DNA of 8,731 nt from an uncultured Lachnospiraceae bacterium (GTDB lineage: Bacteria > Bacillota > Clostridia > Lachnospirales > Lachnospiraceae). Shown here in pieces: positions 1 through 6,659 of this stretch (its first letter is position 1; each line of letters opens with the position of its first letter). The notes below the pieces were generated by a model. That model had not been told where the DNA came from. It made no database searches and was given only the letters and a program-made list of their open reading frames with translations. The stretch lies in NCBI GenBank assembly GCA_948438565.1, contig CAOJLW010000089.1:1-8731 (forward strand), written 5' to 3'. The translations under genes and the position numbers were made by a program.

Positions 1-2483
1 GATTTCAAACCTTCCTTGGCCAGTCGGTCGTGTACGCGTATCATTGCAATTTTAATAATATCCGCCGCCGTTCCCTGAATCGGCGCATTCATCGCCACAC
101 GCTCTCCAAAAGAACGCTGCATAAAATTACTCGAAGAAAGTTCCGGCATCGGCCGTTTCCGATGAAACATCGTCAAAGAATACCCGTTTTCCTTAGCGTC
201 CGCTACCAATCCGTCCAAAAAAGACTTGATTTTCGGATACGTCTCAAAATAACGCGCAATATAATCCGCCGCCTCTTTCCTGCTGATACTCAAATCCTGA
301 CTTAATCCAAAGGAACTGATCCCATAGACAATCCCAAAATTGACCGCCTTGGCGTTGCGCCTTTGCAAATCGGTCACTTCCTCAAACGGAATATGGAACA
401 CCTGGGAAGCGGTCGTCCTGTGGATATCCTTGGCCTCCCGATAGGCCTGAATCAGCTGCTCGTCGCCCGACATATGCGCAAGCACACGCAGCTCAATCTG
501 AGAATAGTCCGCATCGACAAAAACGCATCCGTCCGCCGGGAAAAAAACTTTCCGGATCTGGCGTCCAAGCTCCATACGGATCGGAATATTCTGTAGGTTC
601 GGATCCGTGCTGCTGATCCGACCGGTTGCGGTAATCGTCTGATGGAACGTGCTGTGTATCCGGCCCCCGTCGTCAATAAAATGAGCCAGTCCGTCCGCAT
701 AGGTGGATTTTAGTTTCGTAAGCTGACGATACTCTAGGATTTCCGCAACGATCGGATATTCAGGCGCCAGCTTATCCAAAACGTCCGCCGCTGTGGAATA
801 CCCAGTTTTTGTTTTTTTCCCATACGGCATCTTTAGCTTTTCAAATAAAATCACGCCTAACTGTTTGGGCGAATTGATATTAAACGCTTCTCCCGCCTTT
901 TGACAGATGCTCTGCTCCAGCTCTGCGATACGCTCGGTTAAGCTTTCGCCGTAAACGGCCAGCGCCTCTTTATTGGCCGCAATTCCGTCCCGTTCCATAT
1001 CCGCTAACACATACGCAAGCGGAAGCTCTATTTCTTCATATAAAGAAAGCATCCCTTCTTCTTGTAACCTGCCTGTCAGCGTATCTTTCGCCTTCCAAGC
1101 CGTATAGGCCATATAGCAGACGCAGTCTAAAAATGCCTTTGCGTTTTCTTCGATACCGCCCGCAAAACCCGCCTTCCCCAACAAATCCGCCTGCGAAGGA
1201 ATCAAAATCCCGAGATAATCCTTGGCGATATCCTCATAGGCGTACTCGCTCTGCAACGGATTGAGCAAATATGCGGCCAGTCCGCAGTCAAACAAACGCG
1301 TGCGCAGTTTTTGGTCATCTCCCGGCAGCTCAAAATATTTGATCTGCTTTTTTAAATCCAGCATAGAAACCGCAGCCGTAAGCAACAGCTTTCGGACGCG
1401 CTCTTTTAAATAATGTTCTGTCAAAAGGCCGCCTACCGGCAAAAAGGCCGTCTCATGCTCTCCCAGACAAATGGCCGCGCCGAGCAGCGTCTTTCCCGAC
1501 TGTATCACCGCCAGACCAAAATATTCTGTTTTTTCCGCTTGGTTCAGCCAATTCTCTACCTGCGCAAAATCATCGATTTGGCAAAAATAAGCTTCCATTG
1601 TCGTTTGTGGAGCGTCCACAGCAAAGCGGTTTAACATCTGTTTAAATTCGAGCTTTTTGCATAACAGATAGGCCTCCTGCGTATACAAATCCTGCAATCT
1701 GGCCGCTTCCAGATCATAGGCGATATCCGCATGGACGTCGATTGTGGCCAATGCTTTTGACATCTGAGCCAGATCGTAGTGCGCTTTTAGATTCTCTTTT
1801 GCACGATTTGGCTTGATCTCCTCGAGATGCGCGTAGGCATTTTCGATGCTGCCATAAGCTGCAATCAGATTGGTCGCCGTCTTTTCACCAATCCCTGGAA
1901 CGCCCGGAATATTATCCGACGAATCCCCCATCAGAGCCTTCACATCGATATACTGCGTCGGCGTCACCTGGTAACGCTCTACTACGTCCTGGGCAAAATA
2001 ATCTTCGATTTCCGTGCCGGTCCGTTTGGTCTTTGGAATTCGGATTTTGATATGCTCCGTTGCCAGCTGCAGCAGATCGCGGTCGCCGGAAACAACGGAC
2101 ACCATCAGTCCCGCTTCCTCCGCTCGTTTCGAAAGCGTGCCTAAAATATCATCCGCTTCATAGCCTTCTTTTTCGACCGCGCAAATTCCCATAGCCGCAA
2201 GCATCTCTTTCATCAGCGGCACCTGTTGGCGCAGCTCCTCCGCCATAGGCTTTCGGGTTCCTTTATAGTCCGCATACATTTTATGACGGAAGGTCGGCGC
2301 GTGTACGTCAAAAGCAACCGTCAGATAATCCGGCTGCTCCTCATCCAATATTTTAAACAGAATGTTTAAAAAGCCGTATACGGCGTTGGTATGGAGACCC
2401 TGTGCATTTGTTAAATCGGGAATCCCGAAAAATGCGCGGTTTAAAATACTATGTCCGTCAATCAATACTATTTTTTTACTCAT
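1..2483 (-). CDS. polA: DNA polymerase I, 3' end cut by the left window edge
   Basis: Repair and Okazaki-fragment polymerase, cytoplasmic. The frame is open from ATG at 2483 to base 1, giving 827 residues of a family usually about 880-930 long. The 5' nuclease domain (about 1-290) carries the acidic metal ligands D9, D59, E109/D111/D112, D134/D136 and D187/D190 (GDSSDNIPG), followed by the helix-hairpin-helix GVPGIGEKTA at 194-203. The middle domain has exonuclease topology but lacks the catalytic acids: the DTE position reads A-V-I near 325-327 and the second Asp is Q380, so no proofreading is expected, as in many Firmicutes. The polymerase domain has motif A DYSQIELR (D659) and motif B R708...K712...F716...Y720; Phe at 716 is the usual bacterial residue that disfavours dideoxynucleotides. 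Motif C (VHDE) lies beyond the window. The start is preceded by GAGGG (2488-2492) and overlaps the upstream stop by ATGA, suggesting coupled translation. Confidence 0.98.
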   Translation of the reverse strand, partial: MSKKIVLIDGHSILNRAFFGIPDLTNAQGLHTNAVYGFLNILFKILDEEQPDYLTVAFDVHAPTFRHKMYADYKGTRKPMAEELRQQVPLMKEMLAAMGICAVEKEGYEADDILGTLSKRAEEAGLMVSVVSGDRDLLQLATEHIKIRIPKTKRTGTEIEDYFAQDVVERYQVTPTQYIDVKALMGDSSDNIPGVPGIGEKTATNLIAAYGSIENAYAHLEEIKPNRAKENLKAHYDLAQMSKALATIDVHADIAYDLEAARLQDLYTQEAYLLCKKLEFKQMLNRFAVDAPQTTMEAYFCQIDDFAQVENWLNQAEKTEYFGLAVIQSGKTLLGAAICLGEHETAFLPVGGLLTEHYLKERVRKLLLTAAVSMLDLKKQIKYFELPGDDQKLRTRLFDCGLAAYLLNPLQSEYAYEDIAKDYLGILIPSQADLLGKAGFAGGIEENAKAFLDCVCYMAYTAWKAKDTLTGRLQEEGMLSLYEEIELPLAYVLADMERDGIAANKEALAVYGESLTERIAELEQSICQKAGEAFNINSPKQLGVILFEKLKMPYGKKTKTGYSTAADVLDKLAPEYPIVAEILEYRQLTKLKSTYADGLAHFIDDGGRIHSTFHQTITATGRISSTDPNLQNIPIRMELGRQIRKVFFPADGCVFVDADYSQIELRVLAHMSGDEQLIQAYREAKDIHRTTASQVFHIPFEEVTDLQRRNAKAVNFGIVYGISSFGLSQDLSISRKEAADYIARYFETYPKIKSFLDGLVADAKENGYSLTMFHRKRPMPELSSSNFMQRSFGERVAMNAPIQGTAADIIKIAMIRVHDRLAKEGLK

Positions 2484-4276
2484 ATTGCCCTCGTATATTT
2501 CTGTAGCCATTGTTTCTCTTCTTCCGTCATATACGGAGAGAGTGTATCATAGACTGTTCTGTGATATTGATTCAAAAACTCCTTTTCCGGCTTTGTCATT
2601 ACGCATACGTCTATCGCGTCCAGATCCATCGGCGCATACGTAATCGTCTCAAAATGCATAAACTGACCATATGCATTTTTCCCGGCCTTACGGCAGAGCA
2701 ATTCGTTTTCAATACGGATGCCATATGCGCCTTCGATATAGACGCCCGGTTCGTCTGTCGTAATCATGCCTTCCTCTAATACGGCTCCCTGCTCTCCGTT
2801 TTCCTGCTGTTTCCAGCGGAAGGCATTGGGGCCTTCATGCACATTTAAAAGATGCCCGACGCCATGTCCGGTTCCGCACTGATAATCAATCTCCAAGCTC
2901 CAAAGAGGCCCTCTGGCCAAAATATCTAAGTTTTGCCCTCTGCATCCGTATAAAAACCTGGCCGACGCAAGATTTAAGCATCCCCGCAGCACAGCCGTAT
3001 AATGTCTTTGCATCTCATCGGAAATCTCTCCCAGCGCAAGCGTCCTTGTAATATCCGTCGTCCCTTCCAGATAATGCCCGCCGGAATCCACAAGCAAAAA
3101 CCCCCGCGGCTCTAAAACCGCATCGCTATCTGGCGTAGCCGCATAATGCATCATAGCCGCGTGCGCGCCGTAAGCGCAAATCGTATCAAAACTCACATCC
3201 AAAAAATGCTCCTGCTTACGCCGCTCTGCTTCCAAATAAGCCGCTGCGGAAAGCTCCGTAATCCGCTCTTTGCCAATATGCGTCTTAATCCAATACATAA
3301 ACCTGGCAAACGCAACGCCGTCTTTGATATGCGCTGCAATGGTATTTTTGATTTCTGTCGGATTTTTCACCGCCTTGGCGGCTTCGGTCGGATTTTTCCC
3401 AGGAATTTTTTGAATCGTTTGCGAAAGGCTGCCAACAATCCGATCGTTTACGGTCGCAGGATCATATAACGCCGCTTTCCCCTGTAAAGCGGCTACATAT
3501 GGGTAAACGGCCTCATATGGCATAATCCGGATCTGTTCCGCAGCCAGCATTTCTTCCTGACCGTCTGAGAGCGCCTCGTTTTGCACAAACCAGATACATT
3601 CCCGCAAGGTCACGACCAGATAGGACAAAACGACTGGAACGTGCGCAATATCCCGGCCGCGTATGTTTAAAAGCCATGCGATATCATAAAGCGACGATAC
3701 AATATGCACGTTTGCCCCAACGCGCTCCATCTCTTTTCTAAGATCGGCCAGCTTATCGGCCGTACTTTTGCCATGGTACGCTTCCTCTAAGAAAAAAAAC
3801 GGTTTTCCGGAAAGCATTGGACGCCCTTCCCAGATCGCTCCGACCAAATCCACATCCGTCAGACATTTGCCCTGTTTTTCTTTTGCCAGCTTCCGATAGG
3901 CTTCACCGGATTTTGCGCTGACTGTCCGGCCGTCAAAACCAATGCAGCCGCCCTGCGGCAGTTTTGCCTGGATAAACTCCTGTATCTTGGGAACGCCTTC
4001 CGCTCCGCTCCGATACAGTGTAATCCCACTCCCCGAAAGCTCTGTTTCGGCCTGGATAAAGTATCTGCCGTCCGTCCAAAGTCCGGCCTCATCCGCTAAC
4101 ACGACCGCTGTCCCTGCCGATCCGGTAAAACCGGTCAGATATTCCCTTGTTTTAAAATATTCTCCGACATATTCAGAACCGTGAAAATCGGCCGTCGGGA
4201 TCACATAGAGATCCACCCCATATCGTTTCATCTGTTCACGAAGCGCCAAAAGACGGCCCGGTATAGGACTAGACAT
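2480..4276 (-). CDS. Xaa-Pro aminopeptidase, long M24B (APP1-like) form
   Basis: Metallopeptidase that removes an N-terminal residue preceding proline; probably cytosolic, since no signal peptide is seen. It has 598 residues from ATG 4276. Layout: creatinase-type N domain (about 1-135), second creatinase-like domain (about 155-305), pita-bread catalytic domain (about 310-535) and a short C-terminal M24 domain. The five metal ligands are visible: D397 (VDSGG), D408 (TTDITRT), H471 (GTGHGVGH), E509 (TTDEPGVYI) and E523 (RIENELL). H377 (MMHYAAT) and H480 (NVHEGP) match the catalytic histidines. The spacing of these residues agrees exactly with my recollection of human APP1 (415/426/489/523/537), unlike the shorter PepP enzymes of about 350-440 residues. 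The start is chosen because GAGGAG at 4284-4289 lies 7 nt upstream; a TTG at 4300 and ATGs at 4291 and 4282 are in frame but badly placed. It overlaps the thioesterase end by 8 bp and the polA start by 4 bp. Confidence 0.95.
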   Translation of the reverse strand: MSSPIPGRLLALREQMKRYGVDLYVIPTADFHGSEYVGEYFKTREYLTGFTGSAGTAVVLADEAGLWTDGRYFIQAETELSGSGITLYRSGAEGVPKIQEFIQAKLPQGGCIGFDGRTVSAKSGEAYRKLAKEKQGKCLTDVDLVGAIWEGRPMLSGKPFFFLEEAYHGKSTADKLADLRKEMERVGANVHIVSSLYDIAWLLNIRGRDIAHVPVVLSYLVVTLRECIWFVQNEALSDGQEEMLAAEQIRIMPYEAVYPYVAALQGKAALYDPATVNDRIVGSLSQTIQKIPGKNPTEAAKAVKNPTEIKNTIAAHIKDGVAFARFMYWIKTHIGKERITELSAAAYLEAERRKQEHFLDVSFDTICAYGAHAAMMHYAATPDSDAVLEPRGFLLVDSGGHYLEGTTDITRTLALGEISDEMQRHYTAVLRGCLNLASARFLYGCRGQNLDILARGPLWSLEIDYQCGTGHGVGHLLNVHEGPNAFRWKQQENGEQGAVLEEGMITTDEPGVYIEGAYGIRIENELLCRKAGKNAYGQFMHFETITYAPMDLDAIDVCVMTKPEKEFLNQYHRTVYDTLSPYMTEEEKQWLQKYTRAI

Positions 4277-4742
4277 CTTCATTCTCCTCATAAAATTCAA
4301 AAAATTTGGTATCTAACTCCGGATAGGAACGTTTTAAGGAAATCGGTTTTCCGCTGCGGGTCAAAAAACAGTGCTCGCTCGAAGCCAAGGTGCGCAGCTC
4401 CCCGGTTTTTTTATCGGTCATGCGGTACTCCACTTTCATCCGAATCCCGTCATATTCTGCAATCTTTGTCTCGATGACTACGGTATCGTCAAAATGTACC
4501 ATACTCTTATATTCACAGGACACCGAAAGCACCGGACTGATAATCTCCATCCCCTCCATCCCTTTATAGGATAACCCAATTTGCTCCATCAAATCCATAC
4601 GCGCTTCTTCCATCCAACGGATATAATTAGAATGGTGGATAATCCCCATTTGATCCGTTTCGTAATATTTGGCATGGTGTTCATAGGGTTTTAAACGAAT
4701 AGGCCCTGTGTGTCCATAGATCTGTAATTCTCTTCCTGCCAT
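4269..4742 (-). CDS. YbgC/4-hydroxybenzoyl-CoA-type acyl-CoA thioesterase
   Basis: Single hotdog-fold protein of 157 residues, expected to hydrolyse an acyl-CoA (or possibly acyl-ACP) thioester in the cytoplasm. The diagnostic N-terminal motif is YYETDQMGIIHHSNY: D30 corresponds to the catalytic Asp and H37, seven residues on, to the conserved His of YbgC. WMEEARMDLM follows as the central hotdog helix. About 17 residues precede the motif-bearing strand, slightly more than in many YbgC proteins. The start ATG 4742 has AAGGAGGT 9 nt upstream. It is the first gene of the thioesterase-aminopeptidase-polA cluster. Gram-negative ybgC sits with tol-pal; nothing like that is seen here, so the in vivo substrate cannot be inferred. 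The family is certain, the substrate unknown. Confidence 0.93.
   Translation of the reverse strand: MAGRELQIYGHTGPIRLKPYEHHAKYYETDQMGIIHHSNYIRWMEEARMDLMEQIGLSYKGMEGMEIISPVLSVSCEYKSMVHFDDTVVIETKIAEYDGIRMKVEYRMTDKKTGELRTLASSEHCFLTRSGKPISLKRSYPELDTKFFEFYEENEDV
4284..4289 (-). promoter_or_regulatory. Ribosome binding site that fixes the aminopeptidase start
   Basis: GAGGAG on the minus strand, 7 nt before ATG 4276. It lies inside the last codons of the thioesterase gene (encoding part of YEENEDV), so ribosomes finishing the thioesterase are delivered to it. It is 1 nt from the in-frame ATG at 4282 and overlaps the region of the ATG at 4291, which makes those starts unlikely. Confidence 0.75.
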
Positions 4743-4751
4743 AAATGCATT

Positions 4752-4759
4752 ACCTCCTT
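4752..4759 (-). promoter_or_regulatory. Strong ribosome binding site of the thioesterase gene
   Basis: AAGGAGGT on the minus strand, complementary to the 16S anti-Shine-Dalgarno, 9 nt before ATG 4742. A second ATG at 4750, in another frame, is only about 1-2 nt from it and opens a 19-codon frame, so it is too close for efficient initiation. Confidence 0.8.
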
Positions 4760-4762
4760 ATT

Positions 4763-4789
4763 ACTGCTTTGCGCTGACGCACTGGCAGT
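4763..4789 (-). other. Leader hairpin just upstream of the thioesterase ribosome binding site
   Basis: Nested inverted repeat in the predicted 5' leader of the leftward transcript. The outer arms ACTGC/GCAGT (4785-4789 with 4763-4767) enclose inner arms TGCG/CGCA (4778-4781 with 4770-4773) around a 4-nt loop, with small internal bulges. It ends 3 nt before the Shine-Dalgarno sequence. It could stabilise the mRNA or influence ribosome loading; there is no U tract in the leftward direction that would make it a terminator. Its function is inferred. Confidence 0.45.
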
Positions 4790-4806
4790 CCTTTTGGCAT
4801 ACTGGT

Positions 4807-4835
4807 ATTATAACCTCATTTTTTCGTTCTCACAA
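4807..4835 (-). promoter_or_regulatory. Sigma-A promoter for thioesterase-aminopeptidase-polA
   Basis: On the minus strand: -35 TTGTGA (4830-4835), 17-bp spacer, perfect -10 TATAAT (4807-4812). Transcription would start near 4800, leaving a leader of about 58 nt. The -35 matches the consensus at four of six positions and the spacing is optimal. No better leftward promoter is visible in the divergent region. Confidence 0.75.
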
Positions 4836-4854
4836 CCTCAATTTTTGATCCGAT

Positions 4855-4879
4855 GGGTGGGGAGGCAATCCCCATTCCC
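4855..4879. repeat. G/C-rich inverted repeat between the divergent promoters
   Basis: GGGTGGGG (4855-4862) can pair with CCCC-A and CCC (4870-4879) across a 7-nt loop: a 5-bp core stem TGGGG/CCCCA, then three more G-C pairs after a 2-nt bulge. A run of six C follows at 4881-4886. This is a sharp G/C island in otherwise A/T-rich intergenic DNA, upstream of both -35 boxes. It is not a terminator for either transcript because no gene ends here. Confidence 0.4.
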
Positions 4880-4897
4880 GCCCCCCAATCACTTTTC

Positions 4898-4953
4898 TAA
4901 AATATTTCCTAAAAACCCTATTGACATTTTTCCATTTTTCGATAAAATATTTC
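4898..4953 (+). repeat. 11-bp direct repeat bracketing the rightward -35 box
   Basis: TAAAATATTTC occurs at 4898-4908 and again at 4943-4953, 45 bp apart start to start (a little over four helical turns). The second copy contains the -10 hexamer; the first sits about 12 bp upstream of the -35. The repeat core AAATATTT is itself palindromic. It may be a pair of regulator sites or an A/T-rich UP-like element, or it may reflect local A/T composition. Confidence 0.4.
4921..4948 (+). promoter_or_regulatory. Sigma-A promoter for the regulator-potABCD operon
   Basis: Perfect -35 TTGACA (4921-4926), 16-bp spacer, -10 TAAAAT (4943-4948), preceded by an A/T-rich stretch. The start is expected near 4955, giving a leader of about 60 nt before ATG 5014. 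A second possible -10, TATAAT at 4963-4968, lies inside the downstream palindrome but has no recognisable -35 at the right distance. Confidence 0.75.
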
Positions 4954-4983
4954 TAGTTTGTTTATAATTAGTAAACTAAAAAT
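4949..4983. promoter_or_regulatory. Near-palindrome over the transcription start, candidate operator
   Basis: Imperfect inverted repeat centred on 4966. The arms ATTTcTAGTTT (4949-4959) and AAACTAaAAAT (4973-4983) pair at 10 of 11 positions, with further partial symmetry in the middle (13 of 17 pairs overall). It begins directly after the -10 box and covers the predicted +1, the classic position for repression. A dimeric XRE regulator encoded immediately downstream is the obvious candidate ligand; that assignment is inference. Confidence 0.6.
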
Positions 4984-5013
4984 CAACTATTAACGCCACC
5001 AAAGGAGCCGACT

Positions 5014-5553
5014 ATGGATATTGGTAAACGAATGAAGGAGCTGCGGGTTTTTTATGGCCTTACCCAACAGGAGCTCGCGGATCGCGCAGAACTGACCAAG
5101 GGCTTTATCTCACAACTGGAACGCAACCAAAACACCCCGTCCGTCAGTACGCTTTTAGATATTATCCAATGCCTTGGCACAACGCCGGCGGAATTTTTTG
5201 CCGAACAGGATCCGGAACAGATTGTTTTTAAAAAAGAAGATTATTTTGAAAAAATCAATGAAGAACAGCATACCGTCATTGAATGGGTAATCCCCAACGC
5301 ACAAAAAAATTCGATGGAACCTATTCGCCTGACTCTAAAACCGGGCGGCGTCTCCGATATACTGCTCCCCCATGAAGGGGAAGAGTTTGGCTATGTGCTA
5401 AAAGGCGTCGTGAAACTGGTATTCGGCACGCAAAAATATACGCTTCATGCCGGGGAATCGTTCGCCTTCCCTTCAACAAAAAAGCATTATCTTAAAAACC
5501 CTGGCAAATACGACGCCGTTGTCCTCTGGGTGACTACCCCGCCCAGCTTTTAA
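5014..5553 (+). CDS. XRE-family regulator with C-terminal cupin domain
   Basis: DNA-binding regulator of 179 residues. Residues about 1-63 form the XRE helix-turn-helix (LTQQELADRAELTKGFISQL, with the recognition helix around GFISQLERN). A linker follows, then a cupin barrel from about 105 to 175 with the signature pieces HEGEEFGYVLKG, HAGESFAFPS and HYLKNP. The architecture matches the PuuR type, whose E. coli member is a repressor relieved by putrescine. AAGGAG at 5002-5007 lies 6 nt before the ATG. It is the first gene of the plus-strand operon, only 32 bp ahead of potA with no terminator between, so it is probably co-transcribed with the transporter and autoregulated through the palindrome in its promoter. 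Polyamine sensing is inferred from context; the ligand itself cannot be read from the sequence. Confidence 0.93.
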   Translation: MDIGKRMKELRVFYGLTQQELADRAELTKGFISQLERNQNTPSVSTLLDIIQCLGTTPAEFFAEQDPEQIVFKKEDYFEKINEEQHTVIEWVIPNAQKNSMEPIRLTLKPGGVSDILLPHEGEEFGYVLKGVVKLVFGTQKYTLHAGESFAFPSTKKHYLKNPGKYDAVVLWVTTPPSF

Positions 5554-5585
5554 ATAAAATCATACGATATACAAGGAGACTCACA

Positions 5586-6659
5586 ATGCCCAAAGAATTG
5601 ATCCATTTATCCCATATTACAAAATCATACGAAACAGCTGTGATCCTCGACGATTTGGATCTGCACATCCGGGAAAATGAATTTATGACGCTGCTTGGCC
5701 CGTCCGGCTGCGGCAAAACGACGACGCTTCGCCTTTTGGGCGGATTTGAAACGCCCGACGCCGGACAGATATTTTTTGACGGGACGGATATCACCTCCCT
5801 TCCGCCAAACGAACGAAAACTAAACACGGTTTTCCAAAAATACGCGTTATTTACGCATATGTCGATTGCTGAAAATATTGCGTTTGGTTTAAAAATCAGC
5901 AAAAAAAGCAAAACCTATATCGACGATAAAATTAAATACGCCTTAAAGCTGGTCAATTTAGAAGGCTATGAAAAACGAAGCGTCGATTCGTTAAGCGGAG
6001 GACAACAGCAGCGTATCGCCATCGCAAGAGCGATTGTCAACGAGCCCAAGGTCTTACTGTTGGACGAACCGCTTGGAGCATTGGATTTAAAGCTCAGACA
6101 GGATATGCAATACGAATTGATCCGTTTAAAAGAAGAGCTTGGCATCACATTCGTCTATGTCACCCATGACCAGGAAGAGGCTTTGACGATGTCAGATACT
6201 ATTGTCGTTATGAACCAGGGTTATATCCAGCAGATCGGCACGCCGGAAGATATTTACAATGAACCTGCGAACGCGTTCGTCGCAGACTTTATCGGCGAAA
6301 GCAACATTATTGACGGACGGATGCTTCAGGATCGTCTCGTAGAATTTTTAGGCGTGCAAATCACCTGTGTGGACACCGGCTTTGGCCAAAACCAACCGGT
6401 AGACGTCGTCATCCGGCCAGAGGACGTCGAATTGTCCGATCCCGCCAACGGGTTTATGGAGGGCGATGTGATTTCTACGATATTTAAGGGCGTGCATTAT
6501 GAAATTGAAGTCCATGCCAACGGCTACGACTGGCTGGTGCATACGACCAAAATGTTCCCGGTAGGCGCTCATGTGGGCATTCATGTAATCCCGTTTAATA
6601 TCCATATTATGAATAAACCGGAATCCAATGACGAAAAGGCGGTGGAAAGCGATGTATAA
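5586..6659 (+). CDS. potA: Polyamine ABC importer ATP-binding protein
   Basis: ATPase subunit, 357 residues, bound to the cytoplasmic face of the PotBC channel. All nucleotide-binding motifs are intact: Walker A GPSGCGKTT (38-46), Q-loop Q84, signature LSGGQ (136-140), Walker B LLLDEP with D160/E161, D-loop GALD (164-167) and switch H194. A C-terminal TOBE-type regulatory region (about 240-345, including VVIRPEDVEL) marks it as a Pot/Mal-class ATPase. AAGGAG (5573-5578) lies 7 nt before the start. Its last 8 bp overlap the start of potB, so translation is probably coupled. Spermidine/putrescine specificity comes from its neighbours rather than from PotA itself. Confidence 0.96.
   Translation: MPKELIHLSHITKSYETAVILDDLDLHIRENEFMTLLGPSGCGKTTTLRLLGGFETPDAGQIFFDGTDITSLPPNERKLNTVFQKYALFTHMSIAENIAFGLKISKKSKTYIDDKIKYALKLVNLEGYEKRSVDSLSGGQQQRIAIARAIVNEPKVLLLDEPLGALDLKLRQDMQYELIRLKEELGITFVYVTHDQEEALTMSDTIVVMNQGYIQQIGTPEDIYNEPANAFVADFIGESNIIDGRMLQDRLVEFLGVQITCVDTGFGQNQPVDVVIRPEDVELSDPANGFMEGDVISTIFKGVHYEIEVHANGYDWLVHTTKMFPVGAHVGIHVIPFNIHIMNKPESNDEKAVESDV

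Noticed and set aside
1..2483. PolA as a truncated or broken gene.
   Set aside because: The frame is open and conserved to the first base; the missing motif C and C-terminus are simply outside the window.
30..3469. Several plus-strand open frames of 70-110 codons over polA and the aminopeptidase gene.
   Set aside because: They are antisense shadows of two well-supported genes, with basic low-quality translations and no ribosome sites.
4686..4750. Short 19-codon frame starting at ATG 4750 on the minus strand, ahead of and overlapping the thioesterase start.
   Set aside because: The ATG is only 1-2 nt from the Shine-Dalgarno sequence, too close for initiation, and the peptide shows no recognisable features.
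4855..4886. Intrinsic terminator or G-quadruplex in the G/C-rich island.
   Set aside because: No gene ends upstream on either strand, no U tract follows the stem, and only three G runs of three or more occur on the minus strand.
4963..4968. TATAAT as an alternative rightward -10 box.
   Set aside because: No acceptable -35 lies 16-18 bp upstream, and the hexamer is at the centre of the palindrome; the TTGACA-16-TAAAAT pair is better.
5556..5632. 12-bp direct repeat AAAATCATACGA at 5556-5567 and 5621-5632.
   Set aside because: One copy is in the gap before potA and the other is within potA coding sequence (encoding KSYE); no symmetry or promoter association, and a few 12-bp repeats are expected by chance in a window of this size.
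6628..6651. Upstream in-frame ATG for potB at 6628.
   Set aside because: It would add eight residues (MTKRRWKA), lengthen the overlap with potA and lacks a convincing ribosome site; ATG 6652 gives the usual PotB N-terminus.
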